Source: G965230065 sp965230065 (GTDB lineage Bacteria; Bacteroidota; Bacteroidia; Cytophagales; Cyclobacteriaceae). Taken from it: a stretch of 64,000 nt of DNA. How positions within the stretch are numbered: the stretch's first letter is position 1; every line of letters begins with the position of its first letter. Location: assembly GCA_965230065.1 (NCBI GenBank), contig OZ245942.1:3782001-3846000 (forward strand), written 5' to 3'. The notes below the pieces were generated by a model, which saw only the letters and a program-made list of their open reading frames with translations, did no database searches and was not told the DNA's origin. A program made the translations under genes and the position numbers. Positions 42,200-51,910 of this stretch are shown in pieces.

Positions 42200-44932
42200 A
42201 TGACAGTAGTAGCAGAAGGGAAAGAAAGAAAAGTTAGTAATGAGTTACCTGATTTGTACCTCAGCGGTTTAGAGCCTTTGGTAGTTAATAAAACAACCGG
42301 GTTTGTAAACGTTGGGGAACGTACCAATGTAACGGGATCCCGTAAATTTGCCCGTCTCATCAAAGAAGGTGATTACGAAACAGCCATAGAAATTGCCCGC
42401 AACCAGGTTATAAACGGTGCGCAGATCATCGATGTAAACATGGACGAGGGCATGCTGGACGGTGAAGAAGCCATGGTAAAATTCCTGAACCTGATAGCCG
42501 CCGAACCGGACATTTCACGTGTTCCAGTTATGATTGACTCATCCAAATGGAACATTATTGAAGCCGGCCTGAAGTGCGTGCAAGGCAAGTCAGTTGTAAA
42601 CTCCATTAGCCTAAAAGAAGGGGAAGATACCTTCATCCACCAAGCCCGCCTCATCAAATTATACGGTGCAGCCATGATTGTAATGGCTTTTGATGAAGAT
42701 GGACAGGCCGACAACTACGAAAGAAGAATTGAAATTGCCCAGCGCTCTTATGACATCCTTGTCAACAAAGTGAAATTTCCGGCCCAGGACATTATCATGG
42801 ACCTGAACATTTTTCCAGTAGGGACTGGCATTGATGAACATAAAAATTATGCCCTTGACTTTTTCAAGGCTACCCGGTGGGTAAAAGAAAACCTCCCTGG
42901 CGTTAAAGTTAGCGGTGGGGTAAGTAATGTGTCTTTCTCTTTCAGGGGCAATAACCCCGTGCGGGAAGCCATGCATTCAGCGTTTCTTTATCATGCCCAA
43001 AAAGAAGGCATGGATATGGGCATTGTAAACCCATCTATGCTGGAAATTTACGACAACATTCCCAAAGACTTGCTGGAACGGGTAGAGGATGTAATACTCA
43101 ACCGCCGCGACGATGCCACCGAACGCCTGCTGGAATTTGCCGAAACCGTAAAAGGTGATGGGAAAACGGCTAAAAAAGATGATCAAAAGTGGCGCAGCGA
43201 ACCCGTCAATAAAAGACTGGAACACGCCCTTGTAAAAGGAATTACCGAGTTTGTAGAAGAAGACGCGGAAGAAGCCCGCCAACAGTATGACAAAACCCTG
43301 CAAGTGATTGAAGGGCCGCTTATGGACGGGATGAATGTGGTAGGCGATTTGTTTGGTTCTGGTAAAATGTTTTTGCCGCAGGTAGTAAAAAGCGCGCGGG
43401 TAATGAAGAAAGCCGTAGCGTACCTGTTGCCCTTTCTGGAAGCTGAAAAAGAAGAAAATGACGCTAAAAACGCTGGAAAAGTGTTGATGGCTACCGTAAA
43501 AGGCGACGTACACGATATCGGAAAAAATATTGTGGGCGTGGTGCTGGCCTGTAACAACTTTGAGGTAGTTGACATGGGCGTGATGGTGCCCACCGAAAAA
43601 ATCCTGGAAAAAGCGAAAGAAGAAAACGTAGACGTCATCGGCCTGAGTGGGCTCATTACACCTTCCCTCGATATTATGATTGAAGTGGCTGAGTCTTTAC
43701 AGGAAAGTGGTATTAAAACCCCATTGCTTATTGGAGGGGCTACTACTTCCCGCCTGCATACCGCCTTGAAGATTGCCCCACAATACGGAGGATCGGTGGT
43801 GCATGTGCTGGATGCTTCCCGTTCGGTACCGGTGGTGAGTAACCTGCTCGGTAAAGAAACCAGGGATAAATATATTCAAAGTATTGACGAAGAATATGAA
43901 ACCCTCCGCGATAAATACCACGGAAAGAAGAAAAAGAAGACTTTTGTGCCCCTTGACTTAGCCAGGGAAAATAAGTTCAAAATAGACTGGGAAGCCACGA
44001 ATATTACCAAACCCAAATTTTTGGGTGTAAAAGCCTTTGATGATTATTCCCTGGAAGAAATCAGAAATTATATTGACTGGACGCCCTTCTTCCAAACCTG
44101 GCAGCTTTCGGGCAAATACCCAAAAATATTTGAAGATGAAGTGGTAGGCGAACAGGCCAAATCTTTATACCAGGATGCCCAGGCCATGCTGGATAAAGTT
44201 ATCAGTGAAAAACTATTTCAGGCCAAAGGGGTTATTGGCTTTTTTCCGGCCAATACAGTGAATGACGATGATATTGAACTTTATTCATTTAATGGGGAAA
44301 AAGAAAACCGAAGTGAGGTAATGGCTTCCCTGCATCATTTGCGACAGCAAACCAAGCGGGCGCCGGGTAAACCTTATCTATCCCTGGCCGATTTTATTGC
44401 ACCCAAAGAAACCGGAAAGGAAGATTATATTGGTGCTTTTGCCGTAACTACGGGCATTGGCTGTGCCGAACTGGCCAAAAAATATGAGGCAGACCATGAT
44501 GATTACAACGCTATCATGGCAAAGGCCATTGCCGACCGCCTGGCCGAAGCCTTTGCCGAAATGATGCACGAAAAAGTACGTAAAGAATATTGGGGATATG
44601 CCACAGACGAGAAGCTTTCCAATGAAGACCTGATCAAAGAATCGTACAAGGGTATTCGTCCGGCTCCCGGATATCCAGCTTGCCCTGAACATACCGAGAA
44701 AGGTACGTTATTCCAATTGCTAGATGGTGAGAAAAACGCAGGCATCACCCTTACCGATAGTTATGCCATGTTTCCGGCAGCAGCAGTGAGTGGCTGGTAC
44801 TTTTCACATCCTGACTCCCGGTATTTCGGCATTTCAAAAATTGATACTGACCAGGCCGAAGATTATGCGAAACGCAAAGGCATGGATATAAAAACCGCTA
44901 AAAAATGGCTGGGGCCTAGCCTGGAAGATTAA
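42200..44932 (+). CDS. metH: Methionine synthase, folate/cobalamin/activation subunit (MetH C-terminal part)
   Basis: A 910-residue protein carrying the other MetH modules in order. The pterin-binding barrel (residues about 25-290) opens with FVNVGERTNVTGS and has an MIDSSKW strand. A helical cap follows (about 330-420). The cobalamin domain has the DVHDIGKN motif with the cobalt-ligand H438. The AdoMet-binding activation domain (about 570-905) contains RPAPGYPACPEH at 820-831. It moves a methyl group from methyltetrahydrofolate through cobalamin to homocysteine held by the partner subunit. It is complete except for the Hcy domain, which is the preceding gene. A strong terminator follows at 44979. 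Confidence 0.95.
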   Translation: MTVVAEGKERKVSNELPDLYLSGLEPLVVNKTTGFVNVGERTNVTGSRKFARLIKEGDYETAIEIARNQVINGAQIIDVNMDEGMLDGEEAMVKFLNLIAAEPDISRVPVMIDSSKWNIIEAGLKCVQGKSVVNSISLKEGEDTFIHQARLIKLYGAAMIVMAFDEDGQADNYERRIEIAQRSYDILVNKVKFPAQDIIMDLNIFPVGTGIDEHKNYALDFFKATRWVKENLPGVKVSGGVSNVSFSFRGNNPVREAMHSAFLYHAQKEGMDMGIVNPSMLEIYDNIPKDLLERVEDVILNRRDDATERLLEFAETVKGDGKTAKKDDQKWRSEPVNKRLEHALVKGITEFVEEDAEEARQQYDKTLQVIEGPLMDGMNVVGDLFGSGKMFLPQVVKSARVMKKAVAYLLPFLEAEKEENDAKNAGKVLMATVKGDVHDIGKNIVGVVLACNNFEVVDMGVMVPTEKILEKAKEENVDVIGLSGLITPSLDIMIEVAESLQESGIKTPLLIGGATTSRLHTALKIAPQYGGSVVHVLDASRSVPVVSNLLGKETRDKYIQSIDEEYETLRDKYHGKKKKKTFVPLDLARENKFKIDWEATNITKPKFLGVKAFDDYSLEEIRNYIDWTPFFQTWQLSGKYPKIFEDEVVGEQAKSLYQDAQAMLDKVISEKLFQAKGVIGFFPANTVNDDDIELYSFNGEKENRSEVMASLHHLRQQTKRAPGKPYLSLADFIAPKETGKEDYIGAFAVTTGIGCAELAKKYEADHDDYNAIMAKAIADRLAEAFAEMMHEKVRKEYWGYATDEKLSNEDLIKESYKGIRPAPGYPACPEHTEKGTLFQLLDGEKNAGITLTDSYAMFPAAAVSGWYFSHPDSRYFGISKIDTDQAEDYAKRKGMDIKTAKKWLGPSLED

Positions 44933-44978
44933 CAAAAATACCCCTTATTTTAAGGAGTGCTATTAATCAACTTAATGG

Positions 44979-45007
44979 GCGCTAAATTAGGAGTTTAGCG
45001 CTTTTTT
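44979..45007 (+). terminator. Intrinsic terminator of the methionine synthase genes
   Basis: GCGCTAAA (44979-44986) pairs with TTTAGCGC (44994-45001), followed by TTTTTT. It lies 46 nt after the stop codon and ends just before the BCCT gene, which therefore needs its own promoter. Confidence 0.9.
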
Positions 45008-45045
45008 ATTATATAGGGGTGGATATTTTTTACCGAAATAGGAAA

Positions 45046-46578
45046 ATGACAAAACTCAAACAAAGAAAATATACCCAATTTGATTTTCACCCGGTCGTAT
45101 TCTCGGTCTCGGCACTGCTGATTCTTATGTTTATTGTAGTTACCCTGGCATACCACGACCAAATGCTGGATGTATTTACAAAAATTCAGGAAAGCATATC
45201 CGACGGGGCAGGGTGGTTCTTTGTGCTTTGTGTCAATTTATTTCTGGTTTTCTCAATTTACCTTGCCTTTGGCCCTTTTGCTAAGTTAAAGTTAGGCGGA
45301 AAGGATGACAAACCCGAGTTTAGTACGTTGGGTTGGTTTTCTATGCTTTTCAGTGCAGGCATGGGCATAGGTTTGCTCTTTTGGAGCGTGGCCGAGCCTA
45401 TCTATCATTTCTCTAACCAGCCCATAGCGCAGGCAACAAATGCGAGTGCCGCCAAAGAAGCCATGGGTTTTACTTTTTTGCATTGGGGGCTGCATGCCTG
45501 GGGTATTTATGCGATGGTAGGACTTGCCCTGGGTTATTTTGCCTTCAATATGAAATTGCCACTTTCCATCCGTTCAGTTTTTTATCCAATGCTTGGTGAA
45601 AAAATCCATGGGCCTATCGGCAACTTCATTGATATTTTAGCTGTGCTGGCTACTCTGTTTGGACTGGCTACTTCCCTGGGCTTTGGGGCACAGCAAATTA
45701 ATGCGGGTTTGCACTATTTGTTCGGCGTTGAGATCAGTGTTACTATCCAAATACTGCTCATTTCAGCGATTACCGGAATGGCTACTACGTCCGTGGTATT
45801 GGGGCTGGATGGTGGCGTCCGCAGGCTAAGTGAGTTAAACGTACGCCTGGCGGGCTTAATGTTATTGGCCGTGTTAATTTTAGGCCCGACTTTATTCATA
45901 TTAGACTCGTTCGTACAAAATTTAGGGTATTATGTCCAGCATTTGCCCGAGCTGAGTTACTGGACAGAAGCCTACCAGCAAACCACCTGGCAAAATGACT
46001 GGACGATATTTTATTGGGCCTGGTGGATAGCCTGGTCGCCCTTTGTGGGGATGTTTATTGCCCGCATATCCAAAGGGCGCACGGTGAGGGAGTTTGTATT
46101 AGGGGTATTACTCGTGCCATCCCTGATTACTTTCTTTTGGATAAGCGTTTTTGGAGGGTCAGCCATCTTTCTTGAACTTGCCGGGGATGTCAAAATCGCG
46201 GCACTGGTAAACGAAGATGTAGCTACTTCATTATTCGTATTGCTTGAGCATTTCCCATTTTCCTTTATCTCATCCTTGTTAGGGGTGCTGCTCATTATTA
46301 GCTTTTTCGTTACATCTTCCGATTCCGGCTCGCTTGTGATTGATAGCATTACTGCAGGGGGCAAACTTGATGCGCCGGTAGGCCAGCGGATATTTTGGGC
46401 CGTAACCGAAGGGGCCGTAGCGGCTATTCTATTACTGGGCGGGGGGCTTCAGGCATTGCAAACCGTTACTATTACTACCGGGCTTCCCTTCGCGGTTGTA
46501 TTATTGCTCATGTGCTTCAATTTGTTCAAAGCCATGAGAAAAGAATTAAAACAAAAGAATTTAGAAAAATTAACATAA
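45046..46578 (+). CDS. BCCT family transporter (betaine/choline/carnitine type)
   Basis: A 510-residue inner-membrane protein from the ATG at 45046; a GTG at 45019 is less likely because it sits directly after the terminator. Twelve hydrophobic segments are visible. Signature stretches are GWFSMLFSAGMGIGLLFWSVAEPIYHF and WTIFYWAWWIAWSPFVGMFIARISKGRT, whose tryptophans form the substrate box. BCCT proteins import quaternary ammonium solutes with sodium or protons. Its place directly before two glycine-betaine biosynthesis genes makes betaine the likely substrate, and osmotic stress the likely trigger. Confidence 0.92.
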   Translation: MTKLKQRKYTQFDFHPVVFSVSALLILMFIVVTLAYHDQMLDVFTKIQESISDGAGWFFVLCVNLFLVFSIYLAFGPFAKLKLGGKDDKPEFSTLGWFSMLFSAGMGIGLLFWSVAEPIYHFSNQPIAQATNASAAKEAMGFTFLHWGLHAWGIYAMVGLALGYFAFNMKLPLSIRSVFYPMLGEKIHGPIGNFIDILAVLATLFGLATSLGFGAQQINAGLHYLFGVEISVTIQILLISAITGMATTSVVLGLDGGVRRLSELNVRLAGLMLLAVLILGPTLFILDSFVQNLGYYVQHLPELSYWTEAYQQTTWQNDWTIFYWAWWIAWSPFVGMFIARISKGRTVREFVLGVLLVPSLITFFWISVFGGSAIFLELAGDVKIAALVNEDVATSLFVLLEHFPFSFISSLLGVLLIISFFVTSSDSGSLVIDSITAGGKLDAPVGQRIFWAVTEGAVAAILLLGGGLQALQTVTITTGLPFAVVLLLMCFNLFKAMRKELKQKNLEKLT

Positions 46579-46733
46579 AATTAACCAATGTATAATAAGC
46601 TGGTTATCAGGGAGATAGTTGTTGTTTTGTATTCAGGAATGTTTAATATATCAGCAGTGCCTTGATAAATAGCTTGCTTTTGTTAAGATATAGCAGAAGG
46701 AAATCCTAAAACTAAATCAAATATCAATTTATT

Positions 46734-47552
46734 ATGACCAACACAAACGTAATGGACAGTAAACAAGATTTTGGAAAGGATCCGATTGAGAGGAGGGATA
46801 CAGACAACTACAAAATGGAATATGTACATTCCTTTGTAGAAAAATGGGACGAACTCATCGATTGGGATGCCCGTGAGAAGGGTGAAGAAGATTTTTTCAT
46901 CAGGGAATTACGTAGGCGTGGCAAGCGGAAAATCCTGGATGTGGCTACCGGAACCGGGTACCATTCCGTTAAACTGATGGATGCCGGTTTTGAAGTAACC
47001 AGTGCCGACGGGAGTCCCGATATGCTGGCAAGGGCTTTTCGCAATGCCCGTGGCCACGATCATATTTTACGTACTGTGCAGGCCGACTGGCGATGGCTCA
47101 ACCGGGATGTACACGGGAAATATGATGCCATCATTTGTTTGGGTAACTCATTTACCCATTTGTTTGATGAAAATGACCGCCGTAAAGCCCTGGCCGAATT
47201 TTACTCAGCCCTCCGTCACGATGGTATCCTGATCATGGACCATAGAAATTATGATTTGATCCTTGACGAGGGTTTTAAAACCAAGCATACATATTACTAT
47301 GCAGGCGAAAATGTAAAAGCTGAGCCCGAGCATGTGGATGATGGCCTGGCCCGTTTCAGGTATGAATTTCCGGATAAATCTACATTTCATTTAAATATGT
47401 TTCCTTTACGCGAAAAATATGTAAAAAAACTAATGCAAGAAGTGGGCTTTCAGCAGGTGCATACCTATGCTGATTTCCAGGAAACTTTTAAAACAGAAGA
47501 TCCGGATTTCTTCATACACATTGCAGAAAAATCTTATGACAACGAAAAATAA
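46734..47552 (+). CDS. Glycine/sarcosine N-methyltransferase (GSMT)
   Basis: A 272-residue class I SAM-dependent methyltransferase. The SAM loop is ILDVATGTGYHSV (about residue 63). CLGNSFTHLFDE and DHRNYD are typical of the glycine N-methyltransferase/GSMT branch. The enzyme methylates glycine to sarcosine and on to dimethylglycine, the first two steps of betaine synthesis from glycine known from halophiles such as Ectothiorhodospira and Actinopolyspora. The partner for the last step starts 8 nt after its stop, so the two form an operon. The substrate call rests on both motif and pairing. Confidence 0.9.
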   Translation: MTNTNVMDSKQDFGKDPIERRDTDNYKMEYVHSFVEKWDELIDWDAREKGEEDFFIRELRRRGKRKILDVATGTGYHSVKLMDAGFEVTSADGSPDMLARAFRNARGHDHILRTVQADWRWLNRDVHGKYDAIICLGNSFTHLFDENDRRKALAEFYSALRHDGILIMDHRNYDLILDEGFKTKHTYYYAGENVKAEPEHVDDGLARFRYEFPDKSTFHLNMFPLREKYVKKLMQEVGFQQVHTYADFQETFKTEDPDFFIHIAEKSYDNEK

Positions 47553-47560
47553 ACTTTATC

Positions 47561-48391
47561 ATGAGTACAGAACAAGACTTAGTAAAAGTAACCCAGGATT
47601 ACTACGATAGCAGTGATGCTGATTCGTTTTACTACCATGTTTGGGGAGGGGAAGATATTCACGTTGGTATTTATCAATCGGAAGATGAACCCATTTTTAA
47701 TGCCAGCCAGCGGACGGTACAAAAAATGCTCTCTATGGTATCCGGCCTGGATGAAAACAGCAAAGTGCTTGATCTCGGTGCAGGTTATGGGGGTGCTGCC
47801 CGCTACCTCGCCCTGGAAACAGGTTGCAAAGTTTGGTGCTACAACCTGAGTGAGAAAGAAAATGAGAGAAATCGGGAGAAAAACCAAAAACTTGGCCTGG
47901 ATAAACTCATTGAGGTACATCAGGGTAATTTTGAACAAATAAACTTTGAAGATGAAGCCTTCGATGTGATTTGGTCAGAAGATTCGCTCTTGCACAGCAA
48001 CCGTAAAAAAGTAGTATTTGAAGAAGCTTATAGGGTACTCAAACCGGGTGGTGATTTTATCTATACCGATCCTATGCAAAGCGACAATTGTCCGGATGGG
48101 GTGTTGCAGCCTATTCTGGACAGGATTCACCTCGAGGAGTTGGGTTCTGTAAAACGCTACCGGGAAATTGCCCGTGAGGTAGGCTTCCAGGAAGTGGAAA
48201 TTATAGAAATGCCCGACCAACTCGTCAATCATTACAGTCGTGTACTGGAAGGGATTGACCAGAACCAGGAAAAAATTGCCGGTCATGTGAGCCAGGCTTA
48301 CATTGATAAAATGAAACAAGGCTTGCAGCATTGGATTAACGGTGGGAAAAGCAACTACCTGAACTGGGGTATTGTGCATTTCCGGAAGTAA
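47561..48391 (+). CDS. Sarcosine/dimethylglycine N-methyltransferase (SDMT)
   Basis: A 276-residue SAM-dependent methyltransferase. It opens with YYDSSDADSFYYHVWGGEDIHVGIY, characteristic of SDMT and dimethylglycine methyltransferases, followed by the SAM loop VLDLGAGYGGAARYLA and the DVIWSEDSLLHS strand. It adds the remaining methyl groups to give glycine betaine, a major compatible solute. With the preceding gene it gives a full glycine-to-betaine route using three SAM. A terminator at 48422 ends the unit. Confidence 0.92.
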   Translation: MSTEQDLVKVTQDYYDSSDADSFYYHVWGGEDIHVGIYQSEDEPIFNASQRTVQKMLSMVSGLDENSKVLDLGAGYGGAARYLALETGCKVWCYNLSEKENERNREKNQKLGLDKLIEVHQGNFEQINFEDEAFDVIWSEDSLLHSNRKKVVFEEAYRVLKPGGDFIYTDPMQSDNCPDGVLQPILDRIHLEELGSVKRYREIAREVGFQEVEIIEMPDQLVNHYSRVLEGIDQNQEKIAGHVSQAYIDKMKQGLQHWINGGKSNYLNWGIVHFRK

Positions 48392-48421
48392 AGAGTAAGT
48401 TTTTAGTTTAAAGTTATGAGT

Positions 48422-48455
48422 AGTCCACAGTTGAATATTCGGCTGTGGACTTTTT
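48422..48455 (+). terminator. Intrinsic terminator of the betaine operon
   Basis: AGTCCACAG (48422-48430) pairs perfectly with CTGTGGACT (48443-48451), followed by TTTTA. Confidence 0.88.
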
Positions 48456-48539
48456 ACGTCGACATTTCATGGTAATTTGTCAAAGTTTTCCACGAAAATT
48501 GCCTGAGAACACAAAATTTTAAGCTAACAAAAACTTTGA

Positions 48540-49220
48540 CTATTCGCGGAGTTCCCCTCTCTGTACAAGTCGGAGATCGTTCCCATTTTCTTTCGCTTTT
48601 TGCAGGGTATTGTAATAGTGGAACACTACCTTTTGCTGGTAGATGGTAAATTTGGTAATGCTCCGGGATTCTATGTATTGGTGTATGCTGCTATTTTCCT
48701 CTCTGGCCAGCAAGGGCAACGCATCTTTCCTGAAGTTTTTGATGCGCGTAATTTTCTCATCGTTCAGCATGTAATAATCATAGCAGGATTTTTCCACATC
48801 TAGCCTTGAAAAGCTTTCCGAATGATTGGCAAGGCGTATCAGGTTTTTCTTTTTACTGGGTTTTCTTAAAAATGACACTTCGCCACTCAATACAATCTCG
48901 AAGAAAAAATCCCGCTTATACAACAAATTAACCCGGGTGCCATGTGACAAGGCTACAAACCGCCTGACAACCCCTGTTTGCTGGTTTATGTAATGAAAGT
49001 AATTTAATTGGCGGGCAGTAAAGGTTTGCATCTTCCCCTTAGCACCAGTACGGTGCAACACAATATCATGTACAGGGTCATAGCTTACCTCTCCGGTGAT
49101 AACCTCATGTGAGGTTAATATGATTGCCCCCTGATGCCAGGTAAGATTAGAAAAGTCAGCCTTAGCCAGTACACTAACAAATGATAAGAAGGAAAGACAA
49201 AAAATGAAAAAATATCGCAT
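48540..49220 (-). CDS. Exported protein of unknown function, paralogue A
   Basis: A 226-residue protein with a signal peptide (residues 1-21). The pattern W-H-x-G-A-I-I-L-T-S-H-E-V-I-x-G begins a beta-rich region that includes HDIVLHRTGAKG, a YFHYINQQTGVVRRFVAL strand and FFFEIVLSGEVSFLRKP. A helical C-terminal part starts with SCYDYYML. A second copy of the same family and the same length lies at 51166-51846 on the same strand. No known family is recognised. It is probably periplasmic. Confidence 0.72.
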   Translation of the reverse strand: MRYFFIFCLSFLSFVSVLAKADFSNLTWHQGAIILTSHEVITGEVSYDPVHDIVLHRTGAKGKMQTFTARQLNYFHYINQQTGVVRRFVALSHGTRVNLLYKRDFFFEIVLSGEVSFLRKPSKKKNLIRLANHSESFSRLDVEKSCYDYYMLNDEKITRIKNFRKDALPLLAREENSSIHQYIESRSITKFTIYQQKVVFHYYNTLQKAKENGNDLRLVQRGELRE

Positions 49221-49654
49221 GGGATGAAAACTTTAAAAATTAAAAAATGGTATAGCGAAAGTATGATACAATTCCTCCACATACTTTTAACCTATTGCCA
49301 CTTTGCTACGCTGGTAATAACCACTCCTTTTTTTGATATTCGGCCTGAAATTCCAGAATAGCTGTTATAATATTTATATTTTAAAATTTTAGTGATGATT
49401 GGGATACATCTTTATGTTTTTTTTAAAGATGGAGGGAAAGTAAAGTGGAGGTCTGTTGTTTTGGTAAGAATAAGAGACTTTATCTCTCTGGCTTTAGTAT
49501 GCCATTGCTGGCAAAAGGCAGCCGGGCTTGTATTTTTTTTAGTTAAGTGAAGGATGACTTGCTTTGATGCACTTTGATATTTTTACCAAAGTGGTGAGTA
49601 TGTGAAATAATTCCACACTTTTCTTACATCTTTCCTACAAATGAACGCTTGTGT
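49221..49654. other. Intergenic region without a supported gene
   Basis: About 430 bases. It contains a short 7-bp hairpin (CACTTTG...CAAAGTG near 49570) and a run of eight T after a GC-rich patch near 49525-49541. No open frame of useful length and no exact promoter is seen. Confidence 0.4.
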
Positions 49655-51010
49655 TTAGGATGAAAGCGCTGCTAATTTCTCCATGGCCAGAGCGCTTTCT
49701 GGGTGCTCGGGAAAATGCTGTATGATGATTTGTATCATTTTTGTCAGGCTTGCTTTGTCTGAATGGGTATGCAGTGTGGGGCCATAACTCTCTATGAGGT
49801 CATTTACCGCTTTAAGCCAGGTGTCGGTGTGCTGTTGTGCCGTATCATTTCTAACCAAAGAGGCAATCATCAGAATCAAGGTGTGCATCACCGGAATGTC
49901 AGCCGTAGCATAATTTTTAATGCTACTAAAGCTCAGGTAAAAAAGGGTTTCCATAGCAACCTGTTCATAAATTAGGCGAAGGTCATGATTTTCATCTGTG
50001 GCAATGCAATACCCGTACATGGCGAGGCGGTGGTTAAACAAATCGGTAAGCTGGTTGAGGGCCTGCACCGCCGTACCCGGGTCGTTAATGCCCGGGCTCA
50101 GGGCCTTGATGGTGATCTCAGAAAGTTGTTTGAAACCATGTACATAATTCTGTGATGCCCTCTCCTGGTGATGAAATACAAAAGTATCAAGTATGTGTAG
50201 TTGTTGCTTTTGGGGGAGAGAGTGGCTGCACAAAAAAAGAACATCACTTTTATTGACAAACATACCAATGGGCACCATAAGCCTGATGCAAACATTCATT
50301 TCTTTTGCAATCTTTAATAATTTTTTTTGCTCTATGCTATACAAATACCCGGCAATCGGGCTGGGCATGGGTGTCCAATGCGCCATATCTGGTAGTTGAT
50401 GCTCCGGGATGTGTACCTTTTTAATTTCCCTGTCAAGGGCGTTCTTGGTATCCCTGTAAATTTTCATAATCAAATGGCCTATTTGGATGGTTTGTGAGGT
50501 GGCATGGATAAACGAAATAAACAAGCCCAGGCACACCAGTGCAAAAGCCGCGTTGAGGACGATAGAAACGCTGGGCACCTGAAATTGATAAACCTTTGAT
50601 TCTATACTGGAAAGTATACTAAATGTATAGGCAATAGTGCCCAGATAAAACCCAAGCACTACCTGATTAGACCGCTGGCTCACCAGGCCGGGAAGCAGGC
50701 GGGGCGAAAAGCTCGAGGATGTTTGGTTGAGAATGATCATCACCATGGAAAAACTAAATACCATAAGTGAGATAATTCCGCCTGCAATGGTACCCAATAA
50801 CGAGCGGGCGCTGTCCGGATTAATAATGTTTTTTATAGATAAGGGAATACCAAACACTGAGCCTGTGGTATGCTGGTCCCAATAAAGGGTAATGAAAGAA
50901 ACAATGAATAAACCAAGAGCGATCAGGGTAGGGTAAAATGCGATGCTGGAAGTTACCACAAGGTAAAAGTGTATGAGCTTGTTCCCGGTAGTTTTTAATT
51001 TTTTTGCCAT
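49655..51010 (-). CDS. DUF2254 family membrane protein
   Basis: A 451-residue protein from the ATG at 51010; a TTG at 51034 is less likely. Four hydrophobic segments occupy the first 180 residues (for example IALGLFIVSFITLY and IAGGIISLMVFSFSMVMIILNQ). A large soluble domain follows with the family words SPGINDPGTAVQALNQL and a long helical C-terminus. DUF2254 proteins are predicted inner-membrane proteins of unknown role. The gene lies between two paralogous exported-protein genes, all on the minus strand. Confidence 0.88.
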   Translation of the reverse strand: MAKKLKTTGNKLIHFYLVVTSSIAFYPTLIALGLFIVSFITLYWDQHTTGSVFGIPLSIKNIINPDSARSLLGTIAGGIISLMVFSFSMVMIILNQTSSSFSPRLLPGLVSQRSNQVVLGFYLGTIAYTFSILSSIESKVYQFQVPSVSIVLNAAFALVCLGLFISFIHATSQTIQIGHLIMKIYRDTKNALDREIKKVHIPEHQLPDMAHWTPMPSPIAGYLYSIEQKKLLKIAKEMNVCIRLMVPIGMFVNKSDVLFLCSHSLPQKQQLHILDTFVFHHQERASQNYVHGFKQLSEITIKALSPGINDPGTAVQALNQLTDLFNHRLAMYGYCIATDENHDLRLIYEQVAMETLFYLSFSSIKNYATADIPVMHTLILMIASLVRNDTAQQHTDTWLKAVNDLIESYGPTLHTHSDKASLTKMIQIIIQHFPEHPESALAMEKLAALSS

Positions 51011-51165
51011 GTGTTCTGCTTCATTTGGCAGCAAGATATAAATAAAATATATATCTTAATCCATGCAAATGGTTGTGGGTTTACTGGCTTCCAGGTGCTT
51101 CTGACTTCATTTTAATAATACTTGAGTTATACGAAAAATCTAAATATTCTTATTCCTTCCCTTCT

Positions 51166-51846
51166 CTACTCGGGTTTTTCTGTTTCACCAAACGTAAATC
51201 GGGCTATTATTTCAGGTTGCCTTTCATGCATGGCATTGAAGTAATGCAATATCACAAGTTTATCATGGGGTGTATATTCGCGAATCCTTTTTGAACGGAT
51301 AAATTCATGAATATTTACCTGGCTATCCCTGGCTAATAATGGGAGGGCGTCTGTCACAAAATTGTTGATACATATTACTTCTTCATTGTAGTACATGTAA
51401 TAGTCATAACAAGAACTTTCCACATTAAATTTTGTCAAGGACCTGGTTTGGTATTTATTGCCAATGATTCGTGCATTTTTATTGGGTTTCCTCAAATACA
51501 ATACTTCTCCCTGTAAAAGAATCTCAAAGAAAAAGTTTCGGTGATAAGCACTGCCTTTTCGTGAAAAATAGGGCAGGGCAGCATATTTGTAAACCTCACC
51601 TGTATCATGATGTATATAATAGAAGGAAATTACCTGAGACGCAGAAAATACAGACACTTTTCCTTCTGATTGCAGCAATACAGCATCGTGGGTATGGGAA
51701 TAATTAACCTTGCCTCTTACTACCTCATGTGTATTTAATACCAAAGCACCTTTGTGCCACTCACTTAACATAGATGACTGGCATTGTCCGTAAAAGGTTA
51801 GCGTAATAAGAAAACAACTTATCAGGACTGAAAAACAATATTTCAT
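51166..51846 (-). CDS. Exported protein of unknown function, paralogue B
   Basis: A 226-residue protein with a signal peptide (residues about 1-22). It shares the layout of paralogue A: W-H-K-G-A-L-V-L-N-T-H-E-V-V-R-G-K-V, then THDAVLLQSEGK, a FYYIHHDTGEVYKYAALP strand, FFFEILLQGEVLYLRKPNK, SCYDYYMY and a helical C-terminus. Sequence identity by eye is moderate, so the duplication is not recent. It has its own strong promoter (51880-51910). The function is unknown; both copies should act outside the inner membrane. Confidence 0.72.
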   Translation of the reverse strand: MKYCFSVLISCFLITLTFYGQCQSSMLSEWHKGALVLNTHEVVRGKVNYSHTHDAVLLQSEGKVSVFSASQVISFYYIHHDTGEVYKYAALPYFSRKGSAYHRNFFFEILLQGEVLYLRKPNKNARIIGNKYQTRSLTKFNVESSCYDYYMYYNEEVICINNFVTDALPLLARDSQVNIHEFIRSKRIREYTPHDKLVILHYFNAMHERQPEIIARFTFGETEKPE

Positions 51847-51879
51847 ATCAATACTTTATTTTGTTATTAAACAATAACT

Positions 51880-51910
51880 CAAAAGTATATTTCATAAAAC
51901 TATTTTTCAA
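51880..51910 (-). promoter_or_regulatory. Promoter of paralogue B (TTG-N20-TACTTTTG)
   Basis: On the minus strand TTG (51908-51910) is followed after 20 nt by TACTTTTG (51880-51887). The transcript would start about 27 nt before the start codon. Confidence 0.75.
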
